This document shows, one piece after another, positions 42,947 to 52,031 of a stretch of DNA of 64,000 nucleotides (its first letter is position 1; every line of letters begins with the position of its first letter). Below the pieces are notes generated by a model, which ran no database searches, was not told the origin of the DNA, and worked only from the letters and a program-made list of their open reading frames with translations. Both the position numbers and the translations under genes were made by a program. The stretch is from the NCBI RefSeq assembly GCF_014762705.1, contig NZ_JABURL010000095.1, positions 1-64,000 on the forward strand, in the 5' to 3' direction. Source of the DNA: Cyclobacterium sp. (GTDB lineage Bacteria; Bacteroidota; Bacteroidia; Cytophagales; Cyclobacteriaceae).

Positions 42947-44296
42947 TCAAATGGCTTTGCTAAAAAGGGGCTTTGATTTTTTGTTGTTTTGCATGTAGGG
43001 ATCAAGAGCCGCACATATGTTTCGCACGAAAGGCTTTCCTTCCTCTGTGATCCTTACTCCATTCGCATCAAAAGCAACCATTTTCTCTTTCTCAAAAACC
43101 AATAGTTGATCCAACAGCTCTTCTGATAAGGATTCCAGATCTTTCCAGGAAGCTTTGTGGTTACATATCAGCTCCAATATTAGATTTTTGATTTTAAGGT
43201 TTTCCTCACTTTGTACATGGCCCTTTACCAAAGGAATTGTTCCCCCTATTATTTTCTCTTTGTAAAGATCGACGGACTTTTCATTTTGTCCATAGGCGTA
43301 ATAAATGTCACTGATGGCACTGCAGCCCAAGCCTAAGAGTATTTTTGATGGAGATGTGGTGTAGCCCATAAAGTTCCTGTGGAGTTTGTTGTTGTTTTTG
43401 GCCTTTAGCAATGGATCTTCGGGTAGCGCAAAATGATCCATCCCAATTTCCTCGTAGCCCATTTCGAGGAGCCAGTTTTTACCCTGCTCGTACAAATCCC
43501 TCTTTTGATTTTCATCGGGCAAATAAGCCTCAAATGATTTTTGTGCCGGAAAAGCAGCTGGCAGGTGGGCATAACTGTAAAAGGCAATCCTTTCGGGCAT
43601 CAACTCCTTCACTTTTTGGAAGGTGGCTTTCATGGTCTCCAGTGTCTGATGGGGCAGGCCGTAAATCAAGTCGAAATTTATGGAGCGATAACCCAGCTGT
43701 CGGCTTTGTACGGTTACTTCTTTAACTTTTTCAAAGGGCTGTATGCGGTGGATGGCGAGCTGTACTTGCTGGTCAAAATCCTGAATACCATAACTCACTC
43801 TGGAAAACCCGAATTGGGCCAGCGTTTGCAGGTGGTCTTTGCTGGTATTGTTGGGATGACCTTCAAAGCTAAATTCAAATTCCTCTGAGCGGGTGGAGGT
43901 TCTGCTGATGTGGTTGAGCAGGATTCCGAGGCTTGTTGGAGAAAAGAATGTAGGCGTGCCACCACCCAGGTGGATACCTGCAAGTTTGGGCTTCTCGTCC
44001 AGTAGTTCAAGGTAAAGGTTCCACTCTTTCATTATGGCGGAAATATAGGGTAATTCTACCCGGTGATTTTTGGTGATCCTTTTGTTACACCCGCAATAAG
44101 TACACAGGCTTTCACAATAAGGTAAGTGGATGTAGAGGGAAATTCCATCTGACTTGCCAAATGCTTCATATGCCTGAATGAAATGGTTTTTCCAGCTTTC
44201 TGTGCTTAAGCTATTGTTCCAGTGTGGTAAGGCCGGGTAGGAGGTATATCTTGGGACCGGGACATTGTATTTTTTAATGAGGTCTGATGCCGACAT
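42947..44296 (-). CDS. hemN: Oxygen-independent coproporphyrinogen III oxidase
   Basis: This 449-residue radical SAM enzyme decarboxylates coproporphyrinogen III to protoporphyrinogen IX without oxygen. The cluster motif is YCESLCTYCGC (CxxxCxxC plus a fourth Cys), the SAM motif LGGGTPTFFS, and VSYGIQDFDQQV and NFDLIYGLPHQT follow. The N-terminal RYTSYPALPHW is typical of true HemN, not of the HemW group. It complements the hemA enzyme of the same pathway. It is cotranscribed with the Cof phosphatase. Confidence 0.92.
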   Translation of the reverse strand: MSASDLIKKYNVPVPRYTSYPALPHWNNSLSTESWKNHFIQAYEAFGKSDGISLYIHLPYCESLCTYCGCNKRITKNHRVELPYISAIMKEWNLYLELLDEKPKLAGIHLGGGTPTFFSPTSLGILLNHISRTSTRSEEFEFSFEGHPNNTSKDHLQTLAQFGFSRVSYGIQDFDQQVQLAIHRIQPFEKVKEVTVQSRQLGYRSINFDLIYGLPHQTLETMKATFQKVKELMPERIAFYSYAHLPAAFPAQKSFEAYLPDENQKRDLYEQGKNWLLEMGYEEIGMDHFALPEDPLLKAKNNNKLHRNFMGYTTSPSKILLGLGCSAISDIYYAYGQNEKSVDLYKEKIIGGTIPLVKGHVQSEENLKIKNLILELICNHKASWKDLESLSEELLDQLLVFEKEKMVAFDANGVRITEEGKPFVRNICAALDPYMQNNKKSKPLFSKAI

Positions 44297-44373
44297 AGGG
44301 ATAGAATAATTATTTGAAAGTACAAATTACCCCATCCATGCCTCCGGAAACTATGACAAGAGAAGTTTAAAAG

Positions 44374-44389
44374 CCTGATAAAAATCAGG
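44374..44389 (-). terminator. Probable terminator of ald
   Basis: CCTGAT and ATCAGG pair around an A-rich loop; on the minus strand the hairpin is followed by CTTTTAAACTT. It lies about 190 bp past the ald stop, so an earlier end is also possible. The surrounding 280 bp gap holds no other recognisable feature. Confidence 0.4.
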
Positions 44390-44576
44390 GTTTTGCTGCA
44401 AGTTGCTTTTTAAATCAAAATACCTGGTGTCATGACAACGCTTGAATGAGGGGTATATTTTGAGTTAGGTCAGGGTAAAAAAACAAGCATGGTGGTAACT
44501 GGGTGGGGCTTTTTGTGACGTTGAGGTAGCTCAAAGGAGCCACCGGATAACCTGTAGATTCAGGCTGGACATGACA

Positions 44577-45698
44577 TTAATTGTTGTTCAGATAGTAACT
44601 TACAGGTACGTAGGGAAGGTTAAAAGTATTGGCGACTGCCTGATACACCACATCTCCTTTGATGATGTTTAGCCCGGCTTTCAGTTCAGGGTACCTGATA
44701 CATGCATCTCTCCAGCCCCTTTTGGCCAATTCCAATGCATAAGGCAAGGTAGCATTGGTCAGCGCAAGTGTGGAAGTATAGGGGACCGCTCCCGGCATAT
44801 TGGCTACACAATAATGAAGTACGCCTTCTATGGTATAGGTGGGTTTTTCGTGAGTGGTAGGTTTGCAGGTTTCTATGCAACCTCCCTGATCCACCGCCAC
44901 ATCTACCAATACGGTGCCGGGCACCATTTCCCTGAGCATATCTTTGGTGATCAGGTGAGGTGCTTTGGCTCCGGGGATAAGTACAGCTCCTATGATCAAG
45001 TCAGCCGTTGGAATTAGGTTTCTGATATTGTATTCATTGGACATCATGGTTTTGACATTCTTGGGCATGACATCAGAAAGGTAACGCATGCGTGGCAAGG
45101 ACACATCCAGAATGATTACATCCGCCCCCAGCCCTGAGGCCATCCATGCCGCCTGGGTGCCTACAATACCCCCGCCCAGGATCAAGACTTTTGCAGGTAG
45201 AGTTCCCGGTACACCGCCCAACAAAATTCCCCTTCCACCCAGAGGTTTCTCCAGATAGTTTGCCCCTTTCTGAACGGCCATGCGGCCTGCTACCTCAGAC
45301 ATTGGCACCAGCAGGGGTAAGCTTTTGTCTGGTTTTTCAACGGTTTCATAGGCAAGGCAGACCGCTTTGCTTTTCACCATGGCTCTGGTAAGCGGTTCAT
45401 AAGAAGCAAAATGAAAATAGGTAAACAGCAACTGGTCTTCCCGGATCAATTCATATTCCGAGGAGATGGGTTCTTTGACCTTCATAACCATTTCGCCTGT
45501 TTCATAGGTAGCCTCAATGCTGGGCAGGATCTTTGCCCCGGCTGTTTCGTAAGCCTCATCCATGAATCCACTGCCTTCTCCGGCCGACTTTTGAACAAAA
45601 ACCTCATGGCCATTTTTGACGAACTCCTTCGCTCCTGCGGGCGTTAGGGCTACTCTGTTTTCATTGTTTTTGATTTCCTTGGGAATGGCTATGCGCAT
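44577..45698 (-). CDS. ald: Alanine dehydrogenase
   Basis: This 373-residue enzyme interconverts L-alanine and pyruvate plus ammonia with NAD. It carries MRIAIPKEIKNNENRVALTP (substrate domain), a Rossmann motif VLILGGGIVGTQAAWMA near 172-188, and FSYF-type TYFHFASYEP with the catalytic His. VDVAVDQGGCIETCKPTTHE and CVANMPGAVPYTSTLAL are family hallmarks. Length is standard. The gene stands alone, divergent from the E1 gene, and probably supports use of alanine as carbon or nitrogen source. Confidence 0.94.
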   Translation of the reverse strand: MRIAIPKEIKNNENRVALTPAGAKEFVKNGHEVFVQKSAGEGSGFMDEAYETAGAKILPSIEATYETGEMVMKVKEPISSEYELIREDQLLFTYFHFASYEPLTRAMVKSKAVCLAYETVEKPDKSLPLLVPMSEVAGRMAVQKGANYLEKPLGGRGILLGGVPGTLPAKVLILGGGIVGTQAAWMASGLGADVIILDVSLPRMRYLSDVMPKNVKTMMSNEYNIRNLIPTADLIIGAVLIPGAKAPHLITKDMLREMVPGTVLVDVAVDQGGCIETCKPTTHEKPTYTIEGVLHYCVANMPGAVPYTSTLALTNATLPYALELAKRGWRDACIRYPELKAGLNIIKGDVVYQAVANTFNLPYVPVSYYLNNN

Positions 45699-46063
45699 GG
45701 TTGATATGGTTTGGTTAAAGTCTTCAGCAAATATAAGCAGCCTGCACAGTGCAGGGAACTTTCATCTGAGAAAAGTTTTCAGATTCCATAAAAAGTTGGG
45801 AGATAATAAAAATAGCCGGGTTTTTTTTAGTTCTTCATCCCTGAGATAGAAGTATAAATAATATTGGCAGCCGCTGATTGATGGTTTATGTTGTAAATTT
45901 AAATAATAAGGAATTTAATTCTTTTTTTAATGTTTATTTCCGATAATTTAGAATAATATTGTTTTTAATTGATTTTTTATACTTTTGAAAATTGGGATAA
46001 CTCCAAAAAATGTGTATTTTTGAAAACCTTGGTACTCCCCATGAGAAGAAAACAGTTTAATTG
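45699..46063. other. AT-rich intergenic region between ald and the E1 gene
   Basis: About 365 bp separate the divergent genes. The middle is very AT-rich. The only supported element is the promoter at 45992-46022; a second box TACTTTTG at 45980-45987 may be an alternative. No RNA motif was recognised. Confidence 0.5.
45992..46022 (+). promoter_or_regulatory. Promoter of the E1 gene
   Basis: TTG at 45992-45994, then 20 bp, then TATTTTTG at 46015-46022, is an exact fit to the Bacteroidota -33/-7 pair and leaves a leader of about 40 bases. Confidence 0.5.
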
Positions 46064-48484
46064 ATGAATATGGAATCCTTATCCACATTGACTGAAGAAA
46101 AAGCAGTAATTTCAGATAAAAGGCGGATTTTAGCCGATTACAAGATGGTCATGATCAGCAGGCATGCCTCTTTGACGGTGAGGAAAGAAGTTTTCATGGG
46201 TAAGGCCAAATTCGGCATCTACGGAGATGGAAAGGAATTGGCTCAGGTGGCCATGGCCAGGTATTTTGAACCAGGGGATTTCAGGTCAGGATATTACCGG
46301 GATCAGACCTTGATGTTTGCCATGGAGGAATTGGGATTGCAGGAGTACTTTGCACAGCTTTATGCACATACGGATATCAAAGCAGAACCTGCCAGTGGAG
46401 GCCGGTTGATGAATGGGCATTTTGCCACCAGGTCCCTGAATGACGATGGCTCATGGAAGAATTTGATGGAGATCAAGAATTCTACCGCGGATATTTCTCC
46501 CACTGCAGCCCAAATGCCAAAGCTTTTGGGACTGGCGTATGCTTCCAAGCTGTACAGGGAAAACCCCGCACTCCACAACATGAAGACTTTTTCCAATAAA
46601 GGCAGCGAGGTGGCCTGGGGGACCATCGGTAATGCCTCCACCGCAGAGGGAATGTTTTTTGAAACTTTCAATGCGGGAGGAGTTTTACAGGTGCCCATGG
46701 TGATTTCGGTTTGGGATGATGACTATGGTATTTCAGTTACCAATGAATTTCAGGTTACTAAGGCGAGTATTTCTACTGCTTTGGAAGGATTTAGAAGAAA
46801 TCACAAAGAGAAGGGATATGAGATCCTGGTTGTAAAAGGCTGGGATTATGAGGGTTTGGTGACTGCCTACAGGAAAGCAGCAACTTTGGCTAGGGAAAAA
46901 CATGTTCCTGTATTGGTTCATGTTACCGAAATGACCCAACCACAGGGCCATTCCACATCGGGATCCCATGAAAGGTATAAAAGCAAAGCACGGTTGGCCT
47001 GGGAAGCGGAAAATGATTGTGTGGTAAAATTCAAGGAATATATCCTGGATAATAATTTTGCCACCAAAGAGGAACTCGACAAGATAGATGAAGCTACCAA
47101 ACAACTGGTAAAGGACAGTAAGGACAAAGCCTGGAAGGCGTTTACTACTACGATAAAGAAAGAATTGGACGAAGCGGTCCTGCTGATCAGGGAGTTGGCA
47201 GGTAACAGTGCCTGCAAAAGTGAATTGAACCAGTTGGCCCAGGATTTAAGACAAATGCTCAACCCTGTCCGCATGGATGTCATCAGTTCTGTCAGAAAAG
47301 CATTGTTCCTGGCTAGAAATGAGCCAACCGAGATAAAAGCCAAAATTCAGGAATGGTACCGCCTACAGAAGCAATTGAATGAGGAGCGTTACTCCAGTCA
47401 TCAGTACAGTGAATCCAAAGCCCGTTCGTCTGAAATAGTTCCGGTGCCGGTGCAGTATACCGATCCATCACCTATGGTAGACGGCCGTGAAGTATTGAAA
47501 GCTTGTTTTGATGAGATGCTTGCCAGAGATCCCAGGGTTTTTGCGATTGGAGAGGACGTAGGCAAAATTGGGGATGTGAATCAGGCCTTCGCAGGTCTGC
47601 AGGCCAAACATGGTGAACTGAGGGTAACGGATACGGGAATAAGAGAGGTAAGTATCATAGGCCAGGGCATTGGTGCTGCCCTCAGGGGTTTGAGGCCTAT
47701 CACAGAGATTCAATACCTGGACTACCTGATCTATGCCTTGATGACCCTGTCAGATGACCTTGCTTGTTTGCATTACAGGACCAAAGGCGGGCAAAAAGCA
47801 CCTTTGATCATCAGGACCAGAGGGCACCGGCTGGAAGGGGTTTGGCATTCCGGATCACCCATTGGGATGATTTTGAGCAGTCTGAGAGGAATATTGTTAT
47901 GTGTACCCAGGAACATGACCCAGGCTGCGGGAATGTACAATACGCTTTTGGAGGCAGATGAGCCAGCCATCATGATTGAGGTTCTCAATGGGTACCGCTT
48001 AAAAGAAAAAATGCCTTCGAATATTGGGGATTTTAAATTGACTTTAGGTCATCCTGAGATTCTAAGAGAAGGTGAGGACATTACCGTTGTGACCTACGGA
48101 GCCATGTGCCGAATAGTGTTGAATGCTGCCGAGGAGTTGGCTGCAATAGGGATTTCCGTAGAGGTGATAGATGTGCAAACCCTTGTTCCATTTGATGTCA
48201 ATCAGATCATAGCTGCTTCTGTCAAGAAGACCAATCGTGTCATTTTTGCCGATGAAGATGTTCCTGGTGGGGCATCGGCATTTATGATGCAGCAGGTAAT
48301 AGAAGGGCAGAATGCTTATTTTTACCTGGATGCGAAGCCTGTAACCCTTTCCGCCAAAGAACACAGGCCGGCCTATTCATCGGATGGGGATTATTTCTCC
48401 AAACCCAGCAGTGATGATGTGATAGAAAAGGTATATGAAATCATGCATGAAGCCAATCCGGGTAAATTTCCGGCCATTTATTAA
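46064..48484 (+). CDS. Fused E1 alpha/beta of a 2-oxoacid (2-oxoisovalerate-like) dehydrogenase
   Basis: The 806-residue protein joins the alpha and beta subunits of a thiamine-diphosphate E1. The alpha part spans about 1-400 (YGDGKELAQVAMARYF, YRDQTLMFAMEELG, GNASTAEGMFFETFNAGG), the beta part from about 470 (PMVDGREVLKACFDEML, AIGEDVGKIGDVNQAF, RTRGHRLEGVWHSGSP). The alpha TPP region has IGNAS in place of GDG and DDDYGIS in place of NNxYAIS, a known variant. It decarboxylates branched-chain or related 2-oxoacids and feeds an E2/E3 elsewhere. Start may be ATG 46064 or 46070. No E2 or E3 gene is adjacent. Confidence 0.88.
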   Translation: MNMESLSTLTEEKAVISDKRRILADYKMVMISRHASLTVRKEVFMGKAKFGIYGDGKELAQVAMARYFEPGDFRSGYYRDQTLMFAMEELGLQEYFAQLYAHTDIKAEPASGGRLMNGHFATRSLNDDGSWKNLMEIKNSTADISPTAAQMPKLLGLAYASKLYRENPALHNMKTFSNKGSEVAWGTIGNASTAEGMFFETFNAGGVLQVPMVISVWDDDYGISVTNEFQVTKASISTALEGFRRNHKEKGYEILVVKGWDYEGLVTAYRKAATLAREKHVPVLVHVTEMTQPQGHSTSGSHERYKSKARLAWEAENDCVVKFKEYILDNNFATKEELDKIDEATKQLVKDSKDKAWKAFTTTIKKELDEAVLLIRELAGNSACKSELNQLAQDLRQMLNPVRMDVISSVRKALFLARNEPTEIKAKIQEWYRLQKQLNEERYSSHQYSESKARSSEIVPVPVQYTDPSPMVDGREVLKACFDEMLARDPRVFAIGEDVGKIGDVNQAFAGLQAKHGELRVTDTGIREVSIIGQGIGAALRGLRPITEIQYLDYLIYALMTLSDDLACLHYRTKGGQKAPLIIRTRGHRLEGVWHSGSPIGMILSSLRGILLCVPRNMTQAAGMYNTLLEADEPAIMIEVLNGYRLKEKMPSNIGDFKLTLGHPEILREGEDITVVTYGAMCRIVLNAAEELAAIGISVEVIDVQTLVPFDVNQIIAASVKKTNRVIFADEDVPGGASAFMMQQVIEGQNAYFYLDAKPVTLSAKEHRPAYSSDGDYFSKPSSDDVIEKVYEIMHEANPGKFPAIY

Positions 48485-48496
48485 ATAAAAAGGAGT

Positions 48497-48516
48497 TAAA
48501 AGCTGCCTGCTTTTTT
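48497..48516. terminator. Weak terminator between E1 and lipoprotein genes
   Basis: AAAGC and GCTTT pair around TGCCT and are followed by TTTTT. It lies between convergent stops 32 bp apart. Confidence 0.4.
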
Positions 48517-49187
48517 TATCTTTCTATCTGGGCTAGGGTGAAATCGGGGGTAGTTACTACGTTGCTGCGGTTTAGTGCCCTGTCCTGAACCTGAAGTTCC
48601 AACCGGAGCGTATCCGTACGAAAAATGCTGTTCCATCCCAGGGAAAGCATGGAGTAACGGATATTCCCTTCTATGGCCCTTCCTCTTTCTTCCTCAAGCA
48701 TTCTTGGAAATCTACCATTGAAAGTAGTGAAATAAGGAGGGTCTGACCATTTAAATTCTGTATAATTACCTCCTCTTTTGATAAAAAATTTCACAAAAAT
48801 ATTATAGTAATCTTCATTTTCTGAAACCCAAAGTGTGTCCTCGATCTCTACATTGTTGATCAAAGGAAAGATAACCCAATCCCGGTTGTTAAAGGAGGGG
48901 GCATCATCCGGCCTGTTGCTGTAGGTGATAAAGTTGCCCTCATCATCAGTGAGATAATTGAGTTCATTGAAGGGAGGGAATAAATCCCTGGCATTCAATC
49001 CCAGATCCCCTTCAGCATCCCTGAAATTTAGGGTGATGATCAAAGAATCAGCTCCAGAAGCCTGAACAAACTCCATATTGTTGAAACTGATATCCGGGAT
49101 GGTTGGGAAATCATCAGGAGGTGAGATACAGCCTCCCCAAACGGACAATATGATCAGGACGATGATATAATGATTTTTTAACTTCAT
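48516..49187 (-). CDS. Lipoprotein of unknown function
   Basis: This 223-residue product has a lipoprotein signal (IVLIILSVWGGC). The mature part contains LIITLNFRDAEGDLGLNARD, a calcium-binding-like acidic loop often seen in Bacteroidota surface lipoproteins, and beta-rich sequence after it (LRLELQVQDRALNRSNVVTTP). I recognise the class of envelope lipoproteins but not a function. It is convergent with the E1 gene and divergent from the LuxE-like gene. Confidence 0.65.
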   Translation of the reverse strand: MKLKNHYIIVLIILSVWGGCISPPDDFPTIPDISFNNMEFVQASGADSLIITLNFRDAEGDLGLNARDLFPPFNELNYLTDDEGNFITYSNRPDDAPSFNNRDWVIFPLINNVEIEDTLWVSENEDYYNIFVKFFIKRGGNYTEFKWSDPPYFTTFNGRFPRMLEEERGRAIEGNIRYSMLSLGWNSIFRTDTLRLELQVQDRALNRSNVVTTPDFTLAQIER

Positions 49188-49263
49188 GGGTAATCCGTAA
49201 TTTTACATTTGGATCGGTTGGGTGTAAAAATGATTAAATTTTAGGTTTTACCATAAAATAACG

Positions 49264-50259
49264 ATGAATTATTTTAAAAGTTTTAGCGAAAAAATAAATT
49301 CAGGTAAAATCGGGGATTTTACAGCAGCGGCGCTTGATCTGTTTCATTTTCAGTCCAGAAACAACAAGGTTTACCGGGATTATATCACAGCCAGGAATAT
49401 TCAGCCAGAAAAGATCAGTAGGTTGACCGATATTCCCTACCTGCCCATCTCATTTTTCAAATCAGCAAAAGTGGTTTCCGGTCCCGAGAACCAGTTTGAC
49501 CAATATTATTCCAGTAGTGGAACCACCGGAATGCAGCATAGCAGGCATTATATATGGTCCAAAGCTTTTTATCTTTCTCATGCTGTAAACCTATTTGAAA
49601 GGGTCTATGGTTCTTTGCAAGATTTCCACATCCTTGCCCTTTTACCTTCCTATATGGAAAGAGAGGGGAGTTCTCTGGTCGACATGGCCGCGTGTTTTAT
49701 AGAAAAAAGCCGATCCGAACATTCCGGGTTTTATTTGTACGAACATGAGGCCCTTTTGGAAAAAATCAGGGTGCTTAGGGCCGGGAAAAGAAAAGTATTG
49801 CTGATGGGAGTTACCTTTGCCCTTTTAGATCTTGCCGAAAAAGTTGCGGATCATACTGATTTTGGTAATCTGATCGTTATGGAAACAGGAGGTATGAAGG
49901 GCCGCCGGAAGGAAATGGTCAGGGAAGAAGTTCATGATCAACTTAAAAAAAGTTTTGGGCTTGACCATATTCATTCAGAGTACGGAATGACGGAATTAAT
50001 GTCCCAGGCCTATTCTCCGGGTGATGGCAGGTTTTGGGAAACACCCAGTTTACGGGTATTGATTCGTGATGCCTATGACCCTTTTCATATGGTGAAAGAC
50101 AGATCCGGTGCTATCAATATCATCGACCTGGCAAATGTTCATTCCTGTGCTTTTTTGGAAACCCAGGATTTGGGCAAAAAAAATAAGGACGGGAGTTTTT
50201 CTGTGTTGGGAAGAATGGACAACAGCGAAATAAGGGGATGTAATTTAATGATTAATTAA
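49264..50259 (+). CDS. LuxE-like acyl-protein synthetase / acyl-activating protein
   Basis: The 331-residue protein matches the LuxE/PaaK-related acyl-protein synthetase family. The adenylate-binding P-loop is YYSSSGTTGMQHSRHYIW (about residue 85), ETGGMKGRRKEMVREE near 205 and SEYGMTELMSQAYSPG near 240 complete the family motifs. It should activate a carboxylic acid as acyl-AMP. Bacteroidota homologues are usually single and sit near cell-surface polymer genes; here no luciferase or reductase gene is near, so the acceptor is unknown. Confidence 0.82.
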   Translation: MNYFKSFSEKINSGKIGDFTAAALDLFHFQSRNNKVYRDYITARNIQPEKISRLTDIPYLPISFFKSAKVVSGPENQFDQYYSSSGTTGMQHSRHYIWSKAFYLSHAVNLFERVYGSLQDFHILALLPSYMEREGSSLVDMAACFIEKSRSEHSGFYLYEHEALLEKIRVLRAGKRKVLLMGVTFALLDLAEKVADHTDFGNLIVMETGGMKGRRKEMVREEVHDQLKKSFGLDHIHSEYGMTELMSQAYSPGDGRFWETPSLRVLIRDAYDPFHMVKDRSGAINIIDLANVHSCAFLETQDLGKKNKDGSFSVLGRMDNSEIRGCNLMIN

Positions 50260-50310
50260 TTTTGTATTTAAATACTAAATACACATATTTGGGCGTAATA
50301 TAACAAGACT

Positions 50311-50427
50311 ATGAAAACAATAATGACAATTTTGGTGGTAGGTGCGATTTTGATATTGTCTTCTTGTGCTTCCAGCAAGCCTTGTCCGGCTTATGCCAAG
50401 ACAACGGATGTGGAAGTTAGAGGCTAG
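50311..50427 (+). CDS. Small lipoprotein (38 residues)
   Basis: A 38-codon gene starts at ATG 50311 and ends at 50427. The product has a signal MKTIMTILVVGAILILSSC with a lipobox, then ASSKPCPAYAKTTDVEVRG. Very short lipoproteins with a KPCPAY motif are found in many Bacteroidota genomes and have no assigned role. It sits between the LuxE-like gene and the NtrC-type gene, on the plus strand, convergent with the latter. Confidence 0.7.
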   Translation: MKTIMTILVVGAILILSSCASSKPCPAYAKTTDVEVRG

Positions 50428-50439
50428 AATTCAAGGGAT

Positions 50440-51597
50440 CTAATAATTTGCGTATTTTTTGATGTCATCGGCGGAGATGTTTTTTCCACCAAGGATCACC
50501 AACCTCTCGATCACATTTCTCAGTTCCCGGATGTTTCCTGTCCATGGAAATTCCTGTAGTTTAAGGATGGCCTTGGAGTCAATCTCTTTTTTGGCTGTTC
50601 CATACTCTGCGGCGATGTCCCCCAAGAATTTATCAACCAAAAGGGGGATGTCTTCTTTTCTGTCCCTGAGGGGAGGAACCTGAATCAATATGACGCTGAT
50701 TCGGTGGTACAGGTCTTCCCGGAAATTACCTTCGGCTATTTCCTTTTTTAAGTCTTTGTTGGTGGCAGCCAGTACGCGCACATCTATTTTGATGTCTTTG
50801 TCTCCACCTACCCGGCTGACTTTATGCTCCTGCAGGGCCCTCAAAACCTTGGCCTGGGCAGAAAGGCTCATGTCTCCAATTTCATCCAAAAAGATAGTTC
50901 CTCCATTGGCTTGCTCAAACTTGCCCTGACGTTGCTTCATGGCAGAAGTGAAAGCACCCTTTTCATGTCCAAAAAGTTCACTTTCTATCAGTTCGGAGGG
51001 AATAGCCGCACAATTTACCGCAATGAACGGGGCAGCCACACGACTGCTTTTTTCGTGCACCCAGTGAGCGACCAGTTCCTTTCCGGTACCATTTGGTCCG
51101 GTGATCAAAACCCGGGCATCAGTGGGGGCAACCTTTTCAATGGTTTCTTTAACAATATTTATGGCCTGAGATTCACCTACCATATCCAGCTTTTTGGACA
51201 ACTTCTTTTTTAAAACCTTGGTTTCATTTACCAGGGTTTTCTTGTCCAGCGCATTCCTTACCGTCAGTAGCAGGCGGTTCAGGTCTGGTGGTTTCGGGAT
51301 AAAATCAAAAGCCCCCTTTTTGGTGGCTTCCACAGCGGTTTCTATACTGCCATGGGCCGAAATCATGATGAATTGAGGTTGTTTGGCAAGCTCTGCCGAT
51401 TTTGTCAGTACCTCGATACCGTCCATTTTTGGCATTTTGATATCACAAAGAACAAGATCAAATTCTTCATTTTTGATCATGTCAAACCCTTTCTCACCAT
51501 CCGGGGCTTCGAAAATCTCGTATTTTTCGTATTCAAGAATTTCTTTCAGTGTGGACCTGATAACCTTCTCATCGTCTATTATCAATATTTTCGGCAT
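50440..51597 (-). CDS. NtrC-type response regulator lacking a C-terminal DNA-binding domain
   Basis: This 385-residue protein has a receiver domain (1-120; phospho-Asp in DLVLCDIKMPKMDG, Lys in the later FIPKPP) and a sigma-54 AAA+ domain (about 140-380). Walker A reads GPNGTGKELVA, Walker B GGTIFLDEIGDM, and the sigma-54 contact loop is GAFTSA where most members have GAFTGA. It ends right after LVILGGKNISADDIKKY, so the Fis-type helix-turn-helix is absent. It may act from solution, as FlrC- or CtrA-like enhancer-independent activators do, or use another DNA-binding partner. No histidine kinase gene is adjacent. Confidence 0.85.
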   Translation of the reverse strand: MPKILIIDDEKVIRSTLKEILEYEKYEIFEAPDGEKGFDMIKNEEFDLVLCDIKMPKMDGIEVLTKSAELAKQPQFIMISAHGSIETAVEATKKGAFDFIPKPPDLNRLLLTVRNALDKKTLVNETKVLKKKLSKKLDMVGESQAINIVKETIEKVAPTDARVLITGPNGTGKELVAHWVHEKSSRVAAPFIAVNCAAIPSELIESELFGHEKGAFTSAMKQRQGKFEQANGGTIFLDEIGDMSLSAQAKVLRALQEHKVSRVGGDKDIKIDVRVLAATNKDLKKEIAEGNFREDLYHRISVILIQVPPLRDRKEDIPLLVDKFLGDIAAEYGTAKKEIDSKAILKLQEFPWTGNIRELRNVIERLVILGGKNISADDIKKYANY

Positions 51598-51627
51598 TTT
51601 CCTTTAGCTTTTTTTACTGTTAAAAAT

Positions 51628-52030
51628 GTGCAGGCCTGTAAGCCGGGTTCTGTGTCTTCTCTCGAAGCGTTTGCCATTTATCTGCTCTTTCCTTCACAGA
51701 AAAGATCTAACGACCTACCCACTTCGGTTTCCCGGATACCGGGATTGGACGAGCAGCCCTTGGACCGAAGCCTATTTGGTCTTTCAACCCATAAGGTTTG
51801 CCTTGCCATGCCAGTCACCTGCCATGCGGTGGGCTCTTACCCCACCTTTTCACCCTTATCCCGATACGGGCAATTGCCTGTACCGTGACGGTATTTTTTC
51901 TGTGGCACTATCTGTAGCCCTGGCGTCTCCCCCAGGACCCCTTCCCGTTAGGAAGTATGGCGCTCTATGTTGCCCGGACTTTCCTCTCTTCCTTTTTAAT
52001 GTAAGGAATAGCGACAAACCAGCCTGCACC
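51628..52030 (-). ncRNA. rnpB: RNase P RNA (class A)
   Basis: On the minus strand the region starts GGTGCAGGCTGGTTTGTCGC and ends ACAGAACCCGGCTTACAGG, the conserved 5' P1 and 3' tail of bacterial RNase P RNA. The P1 arms GTGCAGGC and GCCTGCAC pair. Internal marks include AGGAAAGTCCGGGCAAC and GGTGCAGG-type segments, and GGTAAGAGCCCACCGC, as in class A. Length is about 400 bases. It encodes the ribozyme that trims the 5' end of tRNA. It follows the NtrC-type gene on the same strand, separated by 30 bp, so it has its own promoter. Confidence 0.95.
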
Positions 52031-52031
52031 T

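Noticed and set aside
44523-44543. Hairpin GGTAGCTC/GAGCCACC before ald terminator
   Set aside because: It has a mismatch in a short stem and no T-run; too weak to list.
45699-46063. Riboswitch before the thiamine-diphosphate enzyme gene
   Set aside because: No TPP-box sequence or stem set could be found; the leader is AT-rich and short after the promoter.
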